This document shows positions 42,090-50,967 of a stretch of 64,000 bases of DNA, in pieces; within the stretch, counting starts at the first letter, position 1; the number at the start of each line of letters is the position of its first letter. Below the pieces are notes generated by a model that ran no database searches, had not been told where the DNA came from, and was given only the letters and a program-made list of their open reading frames with translations. A program made the translations under genes and the position numbers. Location of the stretch: the NCBI GenBank assembly GCA_002189105.1, contig NIOB01000001.1, positions 1,178,001 to 1,242,000 on the forward strand, in the 5' to 3' direction. The DNA comes from Saccharibacillus soli. Lineage in GTDB: Bacteria; Bacillota; Bacilli; Paenibacillales; Paenibacillaceae.

Positions 42090-43838
42090 TTGTCTTTTTT
42101 GCAGATCAAAATCTATCGGGGCAAGTTCATTGCCTATACGGTATTTGTCGTCTTGATCGGTCTGGCAATCGGTCTGCTGACCTGTGCCATCCTCTTGTAT
42201 CAGTGGGTGGATAATGCGCGAAACGAATCAGCGAGCGCTTTTGCCGGAATCGAGAACAGACTCCAGTACGATGCGGATCGAATTGAGGCTTATATGCAGC
42301 GCATCTACTCCAATAATGGACTGATGACCGATGTGCAGAGCTTCCTGGGCAGCAGCGCCGAACGGTATCTGTCCAGCCGCCTGGAGCGAAGCCGATTCGA
42401 CCAACCGTTGGCTTCCTTTCCCGATGATATGGAATCCTTCCTGTACAGCGGTGGACAAGGCGACATCGTGCAGGTTAGTCTGCATACTGACAAGACGGGC
42501 AATCTGATTCGGTTCGATGACCATGGCAATGCCAGCTTCAAGTTTGGACTGTCCAATAACGATGCAGCATTTCGGGAGTCGATCGAACGCGGCTTTGTCT
42601 ATCGCAAGAAGCTGTCCGATCCCAATCGGATCTCGCGTCAGCTGGGCGAATTCCGCTTTCTGGTCGGCAGTGATCGCCTATTCCAGAGCAGCGGGATCTA
42701 TCAAGCCGCCCTGATTGATTCTTCCGGCAGAATCTATTCCGGATCTTCTGACTCTCCTGTGGAGGACGAGTGGGTGTCGCAGGTATTGGCGGACGGCCGC
42801 AAGCAGGGCTATTTATCGTCCGGAGGGTTGAACGGCCTGTTTTTCTCGACCTTCACCTCAACCAAGCGGGATTATCGGTTTGTGACGGGGGTGGATCTGG
42901 GCATGCTCATTCGGGAACGTCTGGGAACGCTGCTCTCCGTCTTTTTCATCGTGTTAACCGCCATGATTAGCGTATTGATACTCATCGTGTACAATCTGCG
43001 GGACGATGCCCGTTTTCTCCAGCACATTATCCATTCGATTGACCGGGTGAAGACAGCAGACTTTACGCCCGAGACGCCCGCCCCTTATCGCCGCAACGAA
43101 TATGGCATGATCGCCAGGGAACTGGAAGACATGGTTCGACAGCTCGACAAATACATCCGGACGGAATATTTGCTCAAGCTCAAACAGCAGGAGACCGAAA
43201 TGAAAGCGCTACAAAATCAAATCAATCCCCATTTCCTCTATAACACGCTGGAAGCGATTCGCTCCCGCGCTCTAGTCAACCGCGATGTAGAGACTTCGGA
43301 TGCGATTGCCACACTGGGCGCATTGTACCGCGATATGGTCAAGCACGACAACATTATCACGCTGGGACAGGAGCTGGCGCTGCTTCAGGAATACCTCAAG
43401 ATCATGGAGTTCAAATACCCCGATCGCTTCTATCATCAGTTTAACGTGGACGAGGAACTGCTGGAACTGCCTACAGTCAAGTTCTGGATGCAGCCGCTCG
43501 CCGAGAATTTTTTCGTACATGGCTTCGATCCAGGCAGTGCCTTCAATCTGTTGGTCGTCAGCGGCTGGACGTCGGAGACCCATTTTAACCTGGAGATTGT
43601 GGACAATGGGCGATGGATAACCGAGGACCAACTGAAGCGGATTCGGGATACGCTATCTCACAGGGAAGAGACGCAGAGCAAGAGTATCGGACTGCATAAC
43701 GTCAATACGCGGCTGCATTTTTTCTACGGTGAAGGATTTGCCCTGCATCTGGAAAATAACGAGGAAGCCGGCGTCAAAGTATCCATACTGATTCCTAAGG
43801 AGGCCGTGTGCCATGTACAAACTTCTGATTGTGGATGA
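42090..43838 (+). CDS. Sensor histidine kinase, YesM type
   Basis: 582-aa membrane kinase. Helix 1 (about 14-36), an extracellular sensor domain (40-275), helix 2 (about 278-302), HAMP-like linker, then His_kinase with KALQNQINPHFLYNTLEAIRS (phospho-His in NPHFLYNTLE) and an ATPase domain with truncated N/G boxes (EIVDNGRW, SKSIGLHNVNTRL). Start TTG 42090 follows GGGGAGG. It overlaps the response regulator by 26 bp. Likely senses an extracellular sugar and controls the neighbouring transporter. Confidence 0.85.
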   Translation: MSFLQIKIYRGKFIAYTVFVVLIGLAIGLLTCAILLYQWVDNARNESASAFAGIENRLQYDADRIEAYMQRIYSNNGLMTDVQSFLGSSAERYLSSRLERSRFDQPLASFPDDMESFLYSGGQGDIVQVSLHTDKTGNLIRFDDHGNASFKFGLSNNDAAFRESIERGFVYRKKLSDPNRISRQLGEFRFLVGSDRLFQSSGIYQAALIDSSGRIYSGSSDSPVEDEWVSQVLADGRKQGYLSSGGLNGLFFSTFTSTKRDYRFVTGVDLGMLIRERLGTLLSVFFIVLTAMISVLILIVYNLRDDARFLQHIIHSIDRVKTADFTPETPAPYRRNEYGMIARELEDMVRQLDKYIRTEYLLKLKQQETEMKALQNQINPHFLYNTLEAIRSRALVNRDVETSDAIATLGALYRDMVKHDNIITLGQELALLQEYLKIMEFKYPDRFYHQFNVDEELLELPTVKFWMQPLAENFFVHGFDPGSAFNLLVVSGWTSETHFNLEIVDNGRWITEDQLKRIRDTLSHREETQSKSIGLHNVNTRLHFFYGEGFALHLENNEEAGVKVSILIPKEAVCHVQTSDCG

Positions 43839-44562
43839 CGAACCGCAGATTCTGGAAGGCATGAAGCGGACGCTGGATTGGGAAAAATATGGCTTTGGGT
43901 GCATTGAAACGAGTGAAACGGCGGAGGGCGCTATCTCCAAAGCGGTCGAGATCTACCCGGATATTGCGATCTTCGACATCTGTATTGGCCGGGATCTGGG
44001 GTATGAAGCGATCGGCAAGCTCAATGCCCTGGGGCTGCCTACCAAATATATCATCATGAGCGGATACAACGAATTTGAATACGCCCGGGAAGCGATTCGC
44101 TGCGGGGTGAAGGATTATCTGCTCAAACCCGTCAATCGTGCCAAGCTTCAGGAGGTCGTCGAGAAGATCATTGTGGAAGATCTGCACGGTACGCTTGAAG
44201 GCACCAGTGATGCCAATCTGGACCCCGTGCTGGGCGTGCGTTACGACAGCCTATCCAAGCTCACCAACCACATTCTGCTCCGGGTCAAAGCGGATTATGC
44301 ACAAAATATTACGTTGAAGCTGGTGGCCGAACAGTTTCGCATGAACGGTACTTATTTGGGACAGATTTTCCTCAAAGAAACCAAGATGAAATTCTCGGAA
44401 TATTTGATGGCTTATCGGATGCAGAAGGCGCGAGAACGTATTCTATCGACAGACGAGAAGATCGCCAGCATTGCCCAGTCAGTCGGATACGGGAATCTGG
44501 GTTATTTTTATACGCATTTTCACAGCTTCTACGAAAAGTCGCCATCGGATTTGAGAAAATGA
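43813..44562 (+). CDS. AraC-type response regulator, short YesN form
   Basis: 249-aa regulator with receiver domain (1-120: LLIVDDEPQI, phospho-Asp in AIFDICIG, Lys in YLLKPVN) and C-terminal AraC HTH (about 150-249: LKLVAEQFRMNGTYLGQIF, RERILSTDEKIASIAQSVGYGNLGYFYTHF). The linker region usual in 370-540-aa YesN proteins is missing, so this is a compact form. RBS AAGGAGGC. Partner of the overlapping kinase. Confidence 0.85.
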   Translation: MYKLLIVDDEPQILEGMKRTLDWEKYGFGCIETSETAEGAISKAVEIYPDIAIFDICIGRDLGYEAIGKLNALGLPTKYIIMSGYNEFEYAREAIRCGVKDYLLKPVNRAKLQEVVEKIIVEDLHGTLEGTSDANLDPVLGVRYDSLSKLTNHILLRVKADYAQNITLKLVAEQFRMNGTYLGQIFLKETKMKFSEYLMAYRMQKARERILSTDEKIASIAQSVGYGNLGYFYTHFHSFYEKSPSDLRK

Positions 44563-44582
44563 GCGGAAGAGGGGGCGGCATC

Positions 44583-46109
44583 ATGCTGCGTATACCGCAA
44601 CGTTGGATGGGGCTGCGTCGATGTCTCTGGCGATTGTCCGCTGCGGGCCTGATTCTGATGTTGGGAGGCTGTCTGGGCTTGGGCGGTAGTTCAAACAAGA
44701 GCATTTCCAGCAGGGAAAATGTAAATCTGATTTATTACACGATTGGAGAACCGGACAAAGATCTGAAAAAGGTCAATGAACAAATCAACGAGATTCTCAG
44801 CAGAAAAGCCGGAATTACCATCACTTATATCAAGATTGGATGGCAGGAGTATCAGAACCGATTGAATACGATGGTTTCGGCGGGGACGCCTTTTGATATT
44901 GCGTTTGCGCCAGAGTATACGACCTACATTCAGCGAGGCTCCTGGCTGCGGCTGGATGATGAGCTGTCCACGATTGGTAAAGAAACGTTCGACGCTGTCG
45001 ATCCGACCTTCTGGGAAGGGGTTCGCATGAACGACGGCGGCATCTATGGGATTCCCACCAACAAGGAATTGGCGACGCGTGAGCAGTGGATGTATCCCAA
45101 GGCATTGGTAGACAAATATCGAATCGACGTGACGAAGTACAACACGCTGGAATCGTTGGAACCGCTGCTTCAGATGATCCAGACCCGGGAACCTTCGTAC
45201 CAACCGATGGAGCTGAATAAGGATTCACATAACTTTTTTGCCATGGAAGGCTATGAATATATGACGGATAAACGTCTGCCGCTGATGGCGCTATCCCGCA
45301 ATCCGGATGCACCAATCGTCAACATCTTCGAGACGGCTGAAGCGCGAAAAGTGCTGGAGACACTGCGAAACTATTATCAGGCGGGCTACATTAATGAAGA
45401 TGCGGCGCTGCGGGAGAATCAAGGGCTTAAGCGCGGAGAACGGGTCTTCTGGAAAGCAGCCGGAGGCGGCCCACTATCCGAGAGCAGTTGGAGCAAGGAT
45501 CGGGGATATGCGGTCGTCGCTCACGCGGTTACACCGATGACGGTAACCACAGAATCGGTGCGCGGCGGCATCATGGCAGTAAATGCGGACACTAGGCATC
45601 CCGCCGAATGTATCCAGTTTCTCAATCTGCTGAACACGGACCCGGAGGTACGTAATCTATTTAATTATGGGATTGAAGGCGTACATTACAGTCTGGATGC
45701 AAAAGGACAAGTGGTTCCCATCGTCTCGCAAAGTGGGGCAGATGAAGGATTATCGGCTTACAGCGGTGTGCAGTATACGCAGGGCAACTGGTTCATTCTG
45801 AAGACGATGGCCGGGGAACCGGCGGACAAATGGGAACAATTCCGCCAGTCCAATGCACAGGCGGTGAAATCGGGACTGCTTGGCTTCACGCCCGACCTCT
45901 CCAATATGCCGATCCAGCGTGAGAATATCGCTATGGTATGGGAGAAGTATTATCCGGGTCTGATGACCGGCAGTCTGGATGTGGACGTCCAACTGCCCAA
46001 GTTTAATGCCGAACTCAAACAGGCGGGGATGGACGAGGTGCGGGATGAAGTGCAGCGACAGTTCGACGAATGGCGGTTGGAGCGAAAAAGGCAGACGATG
46101 GGGAAATGA
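44583..46109 (+). CDS. Second sugar-binding lipoprotein
   Basis: 508-aa extracellular solute-binding lipoprotein. Lipobox LGGC (Cys about 24) follows a hydrophobic signal; the mature start NLIYYTIGEPDKDLKKVNEQINEIL is typical of LplA-like proteins. ATG 44583 is chosen for GAGGGGGC; ATG 44559 overlaps the previous stop. It has no permease of its own and may feed the upstream permeases or serve as a sugar sensor for the kinase. Confidence 0.8.
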   Translation: MLRIPQRWMGLRRCLWRLSAAGLILMLGGCLGLGGSSNKSISSRENVNLIYYTIGEPDKDLKKVNEQINEILSRKAGITITYIKIGWQEYQNRLNTMVSAGTPFDIAFAPEYTTYIQRGSWLRLDDELSTIGKETFDAVDPTFWEGVRMNDGGIYGIPTNKELATREQWMYPKALVDKYRIDVTKYNTLESLEPLLQMIQTREPSYQPMELNKDSHNFFAMEGYEYMTDKRLPLMALSRNPDAPIVNIFETAEARKVLETLRNYYQAGYINEDAALRENQGLKRGERVFWKAAGGGPLSESSWSKDRGYAVVAHAVTPMTVTTESVRGGIMAVNADTRHPAECIQFLNLLNTDPEVRNLFNYGIEGVHYSLDAKGQVVPIVSQSGADEGLSAYSGVQYTQGNWFILKTMAGEPADKWEQFRQSNAQAVKSGLLGFTPDLSNMPIQRENIAMVWEKYYPGLMTGSLDVDVQLPKFNAELKQAGMDEVRDEVQRQFDEWRLERKRQTMGK

Positions 46110-46190
46110 GGAGATGGAGAAAGAAGTAGAGGGAAAAGAAGAACAGGGGGAAAACGAGAGCGGCGAAAGAGGGCAAAGACGAAAGAGGGG

Positions 46191-46236
46191 AAAAGGCCGA
46201 ATCTGATGGAATCATCCATCAGATCCGGCCTTTTGT
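46191..46236. terminator. Terminator after the second binding protein
   Basis: AAAAGGCCG.ATCTGATGGA / TCCATCAGAT.CGGCCTTTT stem, 4-nt loop, A/T runs on both sides. The purine-rich stretch 46110-46190 and 46237-46377 hold no gene. Confidence 0.9.
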
Positions 46237-46377
46237 TTGAGTTTGGATTGAGCTTCCGTGGGGTGTCCGCTCCAGCGAGATTCAGCTCTCCAAGCGGATA
46301 CCGTTCATCAAGCAGCGCCAGGCTGAGGCGGCCTAACATGCTGGAGATAGGCTGGCGGCTTCGGCTCAGTCCTTAAA

Positions 46378-47259
46378 TCAGTCCTTAAAGTAGTAACCGG
46401 CCTCCAGATCGGCCATCAGAACCGGCTGCTGGGGATTCCAGCCCAGCATCTCCTGTGTGCGCGTACTCGACGCGCGGCAGTCGCCCGAAGCGGCGAAATT
46501 CAGCCAGCCGAAGTGCTGGCCGGCTTCTTCCGGCGTGATCGAACGCGCCGGAAGGTTCAAGCCGCGCCCGATCGCTTCGGCGATCTCGCGGAAGGGCACG
46601 CCCGCCTCGGCGGTGCCGTGCAGCCGGGCTCCCGCAGGCGCGGATTCCAGCGCCAGGCGGAACAAACGGGCTGCGTCCAGGCGATGGACAGCTGGCCAAT
46701 GGTTGCTTCCTTCGCCAACGTAGGCGGCGAAGCCCTTATCACGCGCGATATGCACCAGCGCGCGGACAAAGCCATGGTCGTGTTCGCCATGCACCGTCGG
46801 TGCGAGACGAACCACCGAGGAGCGAACGCCGCGTGCGGCAAGTTCGCTCACCGCCGCTTCGGCGTAGCGGCCAGTGCCTACTGCCGGGTCTGCCTCCGTA
46901 TTCAGCCGACCCTGCTCCAGGATCAGGGCGCCGGAGGTCAACACCAGCGGCTTGCCCGTGCCTGCAAGAGCTTCGCCCATGGCGTCTGTAGCCAGCCGAT
47001 CAGTGAGTTCTGCGCTCTCCCGATCCGAAAAATCATGGATGTACGCCAGATGAATGACACCATCCGCTTCCTTTGCGGCTTCGCGCAATCCATCCAGATC
47101 GTCCAGTGTTCCCCGGCGCGGCTGTGCACCAGCGGCTTCCAGCGCCGCGATGCTTTTGTCCGAACGAGCCAGCCCGATCACTTCATGTCCAGCGTCCAGC
47201 AGTTCACGTACGACCGCCGTTCCGATAAATCCCGTTGCTCCTGTTACAAATACTCGCAT
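46378..47259 (-). CDS. NAD-dependent epimerase/SDR-like protein
   Basis: 293-aa extended SDR. Cofactor motif MRVFVTGATGFIGTAVV at the start and Asp region LARSDKS. The family Y-x3-K is replaced by a region read as RYAEAAVSELAARG, so catalysis may be altered; relatives are often annotated NAD(P)H-binding or epimerase-like. ATG 47259 follows GGGAGG. A MerR-type promoter with a 19-bp spacer precedes it, and the MerR gene is divergent. Confidence 0.75.
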   Translation of the reverse strand: MRVFVTGATGFIGTAVVRELLDAGHEVIGLARSDKSIAALEAAGAQPRRGTLDDLDGLREAAKEADGVIHLAYIHDFSDRESAELTDRLATDAMGEALAGTGKPLVLTSGALILEQGRLNTEADPAVGTGRYAEAAVSELAARGVRSSVVRLAPTVHGEHDHGFVRALVHIARDKGFAAYVGEGSNHWPAVHRLDAARLFRLALESAPAGARLHGTAEAGVPFREIAEAIGRGLNLPARSITPEEAGQHFGWLNFAASGDCRASSTRTQEMLGWNPQQPVLMADLEAGYYFKD

Positions 47260-47323
47260 TGTACAGCCTCCCATGATTGGATAATTTGGATGAGATGTTG
47301 CTTAGGTTTTGAATCATGTTGGA

Positions 47324-47354
47324 AGCATAAACTATCAAGTGCACTCTATAGCAA
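47324..47354 (-). promoter_or_regulatory. MerR-type promoter/operator of the epimerase gene
   Basis: Minus-strand TTGCTA (47349-47354) and TATGCT (47324-47329) are 19 bp apart, the long spacer typical of MerR targets. The spacer holds CTATCAAGTGCACTCTATAG (47332-47351), 16 of 20 palindromic. Confidence 0.75.
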
Positions 47355-47383
47355 GCGCTTATTTTTCGTGGTAAAATGCGGAC

Positions 47384-47776
47384 ATGAATACAACCTTTAC
47401 AAGCAAGCAGGTAGCGGAAGAGACAGGACTCAGTGTGCATACCCTTCGTTATTATGAACAGGAAGGATTAATCGATGGCATCCAGCGGGACGGGAACGGA
47501 TACCGCATGTATACCGCCTCGGACATTGTATGGTTTCACGTCATTACGTATTTTCGGCGGATTGGGCTGTCAGTCAATGAGATCAAGACGTTTAATGTAC
47601 CCAAGAACGGAGGCGGATCAAGCGCTGCGGCGCGAAGAGAATTTATGGAGACCTACCGGGAGAAGGTCTTGGAACAGATGCGTGAATTGCAGCAGTCCCT
47701 GAACAAAATCGACGATAAGATTGCATTTTTCCGGCAAATGGAACAGGCAGAACGTGAGGAAGCCCGGACGCGATAA
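47384..47776 (+). CDS. MerR family transcriptional regulator
   Basis: 130-aa regulator with N-terminal winged HTH (TSKQVAEETGLSVHTLRYYEQEGLI, then GNGYRMYTASDIVWFHVITYFRRIGLSVNEIK) and a C-terminal coiled coil (about 85-125). No Cys-based metal site is present, so it belongs with stress/aldehyde-type MerR proteins (AdhR-like) rather than mercury sensors. It sits next to a 19-bp-spaced promoter and should activate the divergent epimerase gene. Confidence 0.85.
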   Translation: MNTTFTSKQVAEETGLSVHTLRYYEQEGLIDGIQRDGNGYRMYTASDIVWFHVITYFRRIGLSVNEIKTFNVPKNGGGSSAAARREFMETYREKVLEQMRELQQSLNKIDDKIAFFRQMEQAEREEARTR

Positions 47777-48623
47777 CGTTCGGGCTTGCCTAACGGAACG
47801 CGGATGCATGCAATCGGAATCGTCGGCAAAGAGCGTTTCGGATCGGTTTGCAGGGACAGAAACCTCGTAGCGGCAGCCGATCACAAGCGTGAGTGGAACT
47901 CGGACGGTAGGTGGGCGAATAATTTCGATTTGAATAGGTCGTGTAGGCAACTTTAACGATGTTTATCTTTGTTCGTCTTTTCATCGTCCACGGCGTTCAT
48001 GCTGCTTGATCTGCCCTAGCACGTCTTCGATAGCCTCTATCTCCCTTGCCCCGAATGAAAGTCCGTCTCTATCTTCATGCTTCGCAGTCTGCATACGCTA
48101 TGTACATCCTAGAATAAGTCCATAAATCCCTTTATTTCCGAAAATCAATCCTCTTTTGGTGAAATAAGTCCACAGATCCCCCTATTTTGCGGTGAATGAG
48201 CATGATCGACAGAAAACGCAGGATTTAAGAGGATATTGGGACTTATTTTCTTTAAAAGGTCTTTTTTCGTATGATTAGAGGGATATTTGGCCTTATATGA
48301 TTCAAAACGTGTAGAGTCGTATAGGGGGTGTAACGAATCTGTGGCTCTGTTCGTTTATTCGCATAGCGGGGCACGCGGCAGAAGGGTCAAACAAACGGGA
48401 GACTTATCGCAGTCTTTTCGGAGCCGTAGAGTCGGAGAATCGGAGAACCGTAAGAAGATCGATTCACGAACAAGAAAGTCGATCCACGAACGTGAAACCG
48501 GTCAGCCCGGACGCAAGAACCGTGCACATCGCACGGTTCGGAACGCTGAGGTCAGGCCGATTCCAAGAGACCCCGACAGGCCGCGTGCTCCGAACCATCC
48601 CAATTTGACTGGAGGAATTTCAT
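47777..48623. other. Long non-coding stretch with repeats
   Basis: 847 bp without a supportable gene. It contains the four-copy repeat (48113-48298). A GAACCGTGC/GCACGGTTC hairpin (48525-48542) lies 80 bp before the next gene and has no T-run. Confidence 0.5.
48113..48298. repeat. Four degenerate 25-bp repeats, two direct then two inverted
   Basis: Copies at 48113-48137 and 48163-48187 read AATAAGTCC-N4-ATCCC; copies at 48223-48247 and 48273-48298 are the same motif reversed. Copies are about 50 bp apart, and the whole block could form a large cruciform or RNA hairpin. Confidence 0.65.
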
Positions 48624-49358
48624 TTGGCGAGTCATTTCAGCGATATTGGTTTTGTTGTTCAGGATCAGGAAGATTATCAGCAGCTGCTTGATACAGCGCT
48701 TGAAAGTGGGCAGCCGACCGAGGTGCCAGAAGGGTACTACATTCTTTTCAACGATGTATTCGGTGTTCAACTATACATTCAGGCAGATCCTGAACGGAAT
48801 ATTGTGGGCGTGAATCCGCATTTTAAGGGGAAAAGCTCATTCAGAGTCGGAATCCGCAATTTGATCGATGATCCGGAATATCCGCTGGACGGACGTATTC
48901 GGGGTTGGGCCAATCCTCCAGAAGATGACTACGAAGCCGGTCATTTTCCTTTTGTTTTCGACACGCCCAATTACAGAATCGTCAAAGACAAGCTGAAGGA
49001 AGGCATGATCCGATCTTTCCAAATCACCGCTTTTGCCCATGACATCACGTTATTTGCAGATGAAGACGCCTACGAACAGTCGCAGGGTTCGCAGCCCGGG
49101 ATGGCAGCCGAGTCTTTCATCCCCGGCGAAGTCGTGGGTGACGAGTCCAGAATCTCAGAGGCTTTCTTCACAGGAACAATCTTAATGTCCCAGATCATCA
49201 CCAATTCGTTAAGTGGTAAAGACTTCGTGTTTATGCAGGTTCGGACGCTTGGCGGGGTACTCGATGTCGTCGCGGATTTAGAGTTGTTGGAAGAGGAAGC
49301 CGCAGCAGGCGGCATTATTCAAGGGGCTTTTTGGCTGAGCGGCGTGTTGATCGAATAG
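48624..49358 (+). CDS. Conserved-looking hypothetical protein
   Basis: 244-aa acidic soluble protein, not recognised by name. TTG 48624 follows TGGAGGAA. Two parts: an N-terminal VOC-like half (SDIGFVVQDQEDYQQLL..) and a C-terminal beta-rich part (about 160-244) with ISEAFFTGTILMSQIITN and VRTLGGVLDVVADLELL. No signal peptide or Cys. It heads a cluster of four small unknown genes with tight spacing. A bacteriocin- or toxin-immunity role is possible, but nothing in the sequence proves it. Confidence 0.6.
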   Translation: MASHFSDIGFVVQDQEDYQQLLDTALESGQPTEVPEGYYILFNDVFGVQLYIQADPERNIVGVNPHFKGKSSFRVGIRNLIDDPEYPLDGRIRGWANPPEDDYEAGHFPFVFDTPNYRIVKDKLKEGMIRSFQITAFAHDITLFADEDAYEQSQGSQPGMAAESFIPGEVVGDESRISEAFFTGTILMSQIITNSLSGKDFVFMQVRTLGGVLDVVADLELLEEEAAAGGIIQGAFWLSGVLIE

Positions 49359-49369
49359 GAGGATAAGCC

Positions 49370-49720
49370 ATGATTATTAGACTCGAACGCGACAGCGTGT
49401 GCATGGGAGACGATTGTACCGCTCCCAACGCGGCCAGCTTGGAAATAGCGGATGCAGCCCGTTTGCCCGAACTGATCGGTCAAATTCGGAAGATGTATTA
49501 TTTGGCGTCGATCTACGGCGGCAAAGCGACCTGGGTTTTGTATCAGGAGCAGAAGCCGCTTGCCGTGGTTGCCCAACAATGGGAAGAAGCAAAATATTTG
49601 ATCGACCCGGGTACCCGGCTGTTCGAGCTGTTCTCCGGCGCGGCTTCTGGCGATCTGAGATTCGCTTATCGCACGCAGCAGGACCCGGACGAAGTGTTTC
49701 GGCAGCTGCTTGTACGCTGA
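49370..49720 (+). CDS. Hypothetical protein
   Basis: 116-aa soluble protein 11 bp after the previous gene, RBS GGAGGA. It opens with MIIRLERDSVCMGDDCTAP (one CxxxxC) and has a mixed alpha/beta pattern (KATWVLYQEQKPLAVVAQQW). Not recognised. Confidence 0.6.
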   Translation: MIIRLERDSVCMGDDCTAPNAASLEIADAARLPELIGQIRKMYYLASIYGGKATWVLYQEQKPLAVVAQQWEEAKYLIDPGTRLFELFSGAASGDLRFAYRTQQDPDEVFRQLLVR

Positions 49721-49730
49721 TGTTGGCCGA

Positions 49731-49921
49731 ATGAAATCCGAGGTTTACGTTCCAGCAGGGCATAACCTGGCGCAGCCAAGTTCAAAGGCTTACCCGACGG
49801 ACCTCTGAATCGTCGGTTGGCTGCAAGAGTGCCGGATTGGGTTGATGCGGTGAACGAACGTTTGACGTTTGAACTGCTGGAGCGGATCGGCCTCACTTAC
49901 CATAACCAGAACCGCTCATGA
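49731..49921 (+). pseudogene. Small ORF, apparently frameshifted
   Basis: ATG 49731 reads MKSEVYVPAGHNLAQPS and stops at 49808. In the -1 frame a convincing coding sequence continues, FKGLPDGPLNRRL, then ARVPDWVDAVNERLTFELL, to a TGA at 49921. Joined, they give about 62 residues. The shift must lie between about 49768 and 49805. Either a decayed gene or a sequence error. The start has no good ribosome site. Confidence 0.4.
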
Positions 49922-49994
49922 TTCGGAGGCGGACCAATCGAAGCCGTGCTTTTGATCGAAGCCGTGCTTTTTCAGGCAGGAAGGAGAACCAAGC

Positions 49995-50723
49995 ATGATC
50001 GTTTACATAAAAAGGGGCATAGGCGGCGAGATCGGCAATCCTAATTTCTACGCCGCTTATGACGGATTTCATCAAATGGGATTTGAGATTCGTTATTTTC
50101 AGCATACGAAGGAATTGACTGAGCATCGCCCGGAAGATCTCGTGGTCGGCTACGTGAACGATGTGCGTAGAGTTTTGGGGCAGCATGGCATCGTGACTCC
50201 AGAGATGGATTACCCGGAGGAACTGTCTGCTTATATGGGGCGCCGAGTATGGAAGACTACGCTGAGTGCCGTCGCCAACAATCCTGACAGCTGGGGCATA
50301 TTCGTCAAGCCTGTCGAAGACAAGAAGTTTACCGGCGTTGTTGTGCACGGTACGAAGGATCTGGTTGGCTGCGGGACATACGGCGAAGATCCAGAGGTCT
50401 TCTGCTCAGATGTCGTGAAGTTCGTCGCGGAATGGAGATGTTTCGTGCGCTATGGTCGGATTCTGGATGTACGGCCCTATCGGGGCGATTGGCGGATGCA
50501 TTTTGACCCGTCAGTGCTGGAAGAGATGGTGGAGCGATTCGCCAGTGCGCCGAAAGGTTATTCGCTGGATATTGGATTGACCGACCAAGGCCAGACGCTG
50601 CTGATTGAGGTCAACGACGGCTATGCGCTTGGGCATTATGGGCTGAACACGCTGGACTATGCCAAATTGCTATCAGCCAGATGGTCTGAGTTGACGGGAC
50701 AAAGCGACGAATGTGATTTTTGA
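49995..50723 (+). CDS. ATP-grasp domain protein, R2K-clade-like
   Basis: 242-aa protein with an ATP-grasp fold: IFVKPVEDKKFTGVVVHG (ATP-contact Lys), EWRCFVRYGRILDVRPY and a metal-binding end LDIGLTDQGQTLLIEVNDGYALGHYG. It resembles R2K-clade ATP-grasp proteins of unknown substrate, which probably ligate amino acids or peptides. RBS AGGAAGGAGA. Last gene of the unknown cassette; a terminator follows. Confidence 0.75.
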   Translation: MIVYIKRGIGGEIGNPNFYAAYDGFHQMGFEIRYFQHTKELTEHRPEDLVVGYVNDVRRVLGQHGIVTPEMDYPEELSAYMGRRVWKTTLSAVANNPDSWGIFVKPVEDKKFTGVVVHGTKDLVGCGTYGEDPEVFCSDVVKFVAEWRCFVRYGRILDVRPYRGDWRMHFDPSVLEEMVERFASAPKGYSLDIGLTDQGQTLLIEVNDGYALGHYGLNTLDYAKLLSARWSELTGQSDECDF

Positions 50724-50836
50724 TCGGGAATGTAAGTCATCCAGCTCGGTCAACTTCAATGGAATAACTGCGGTGCAATAACTGCGATTCAATAATTGGG
50801 TATCAGGAAAAAGTTGAGAACATTATAACCGTCTCA

Positions 50837-50866
50837 GCCCCTCTCTTCGGAGTGGGGCTTTTTCCC
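50837..50866 (+). terminator. Terminator before narG
   Basis: AGCCCC.CTC-TTCG-GAG.GGGGCT with T5; a UUCG tetraloop. Confidence 0.85.
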
Positions 50867-50890
50867 GTTTAGGGTTTTCCCCTCCCGCTA

Positions 50891-50904
50891 TAGGACATTC
50901 CCTA
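50891..50904 (+). promoter_or_regulatory. NreC-like site of the narGHJI operon
   Basis: TAGGA-CATT-CCCTA, 9 of 10 matches to TAGGG-N4-CCCTA. The centre is about 43 bp before the start predicted from CATAAT (50929-50934). The promoter lacks a -35 and lacks an Fnr box, so activation probably depends on NreC. Confidence 0.65.
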
Positions 50905-50928
50905 ATGGGAAGCTTTCGGTCAGCCTTT

Positions 50929-50934
50929 CATAAT
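50929..50934 (+). promoter_or_regulatory. -10 element of narGHJI
   Basis: CATAAT, start near 50941, 27-nt leader. Confidence 0.5.
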
Positions 50935-50967
50935 GAAAAGTAACCGAAAAGGAGTGTGGATCATCCG

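Noticed and set aside
48287-48691. 134-codon plus-strand frame before the unknown cassette
   Set aside because: Arg/Ser-rich low-complexity product, no ribosome site, overlaps the supported TTG start at 48624.
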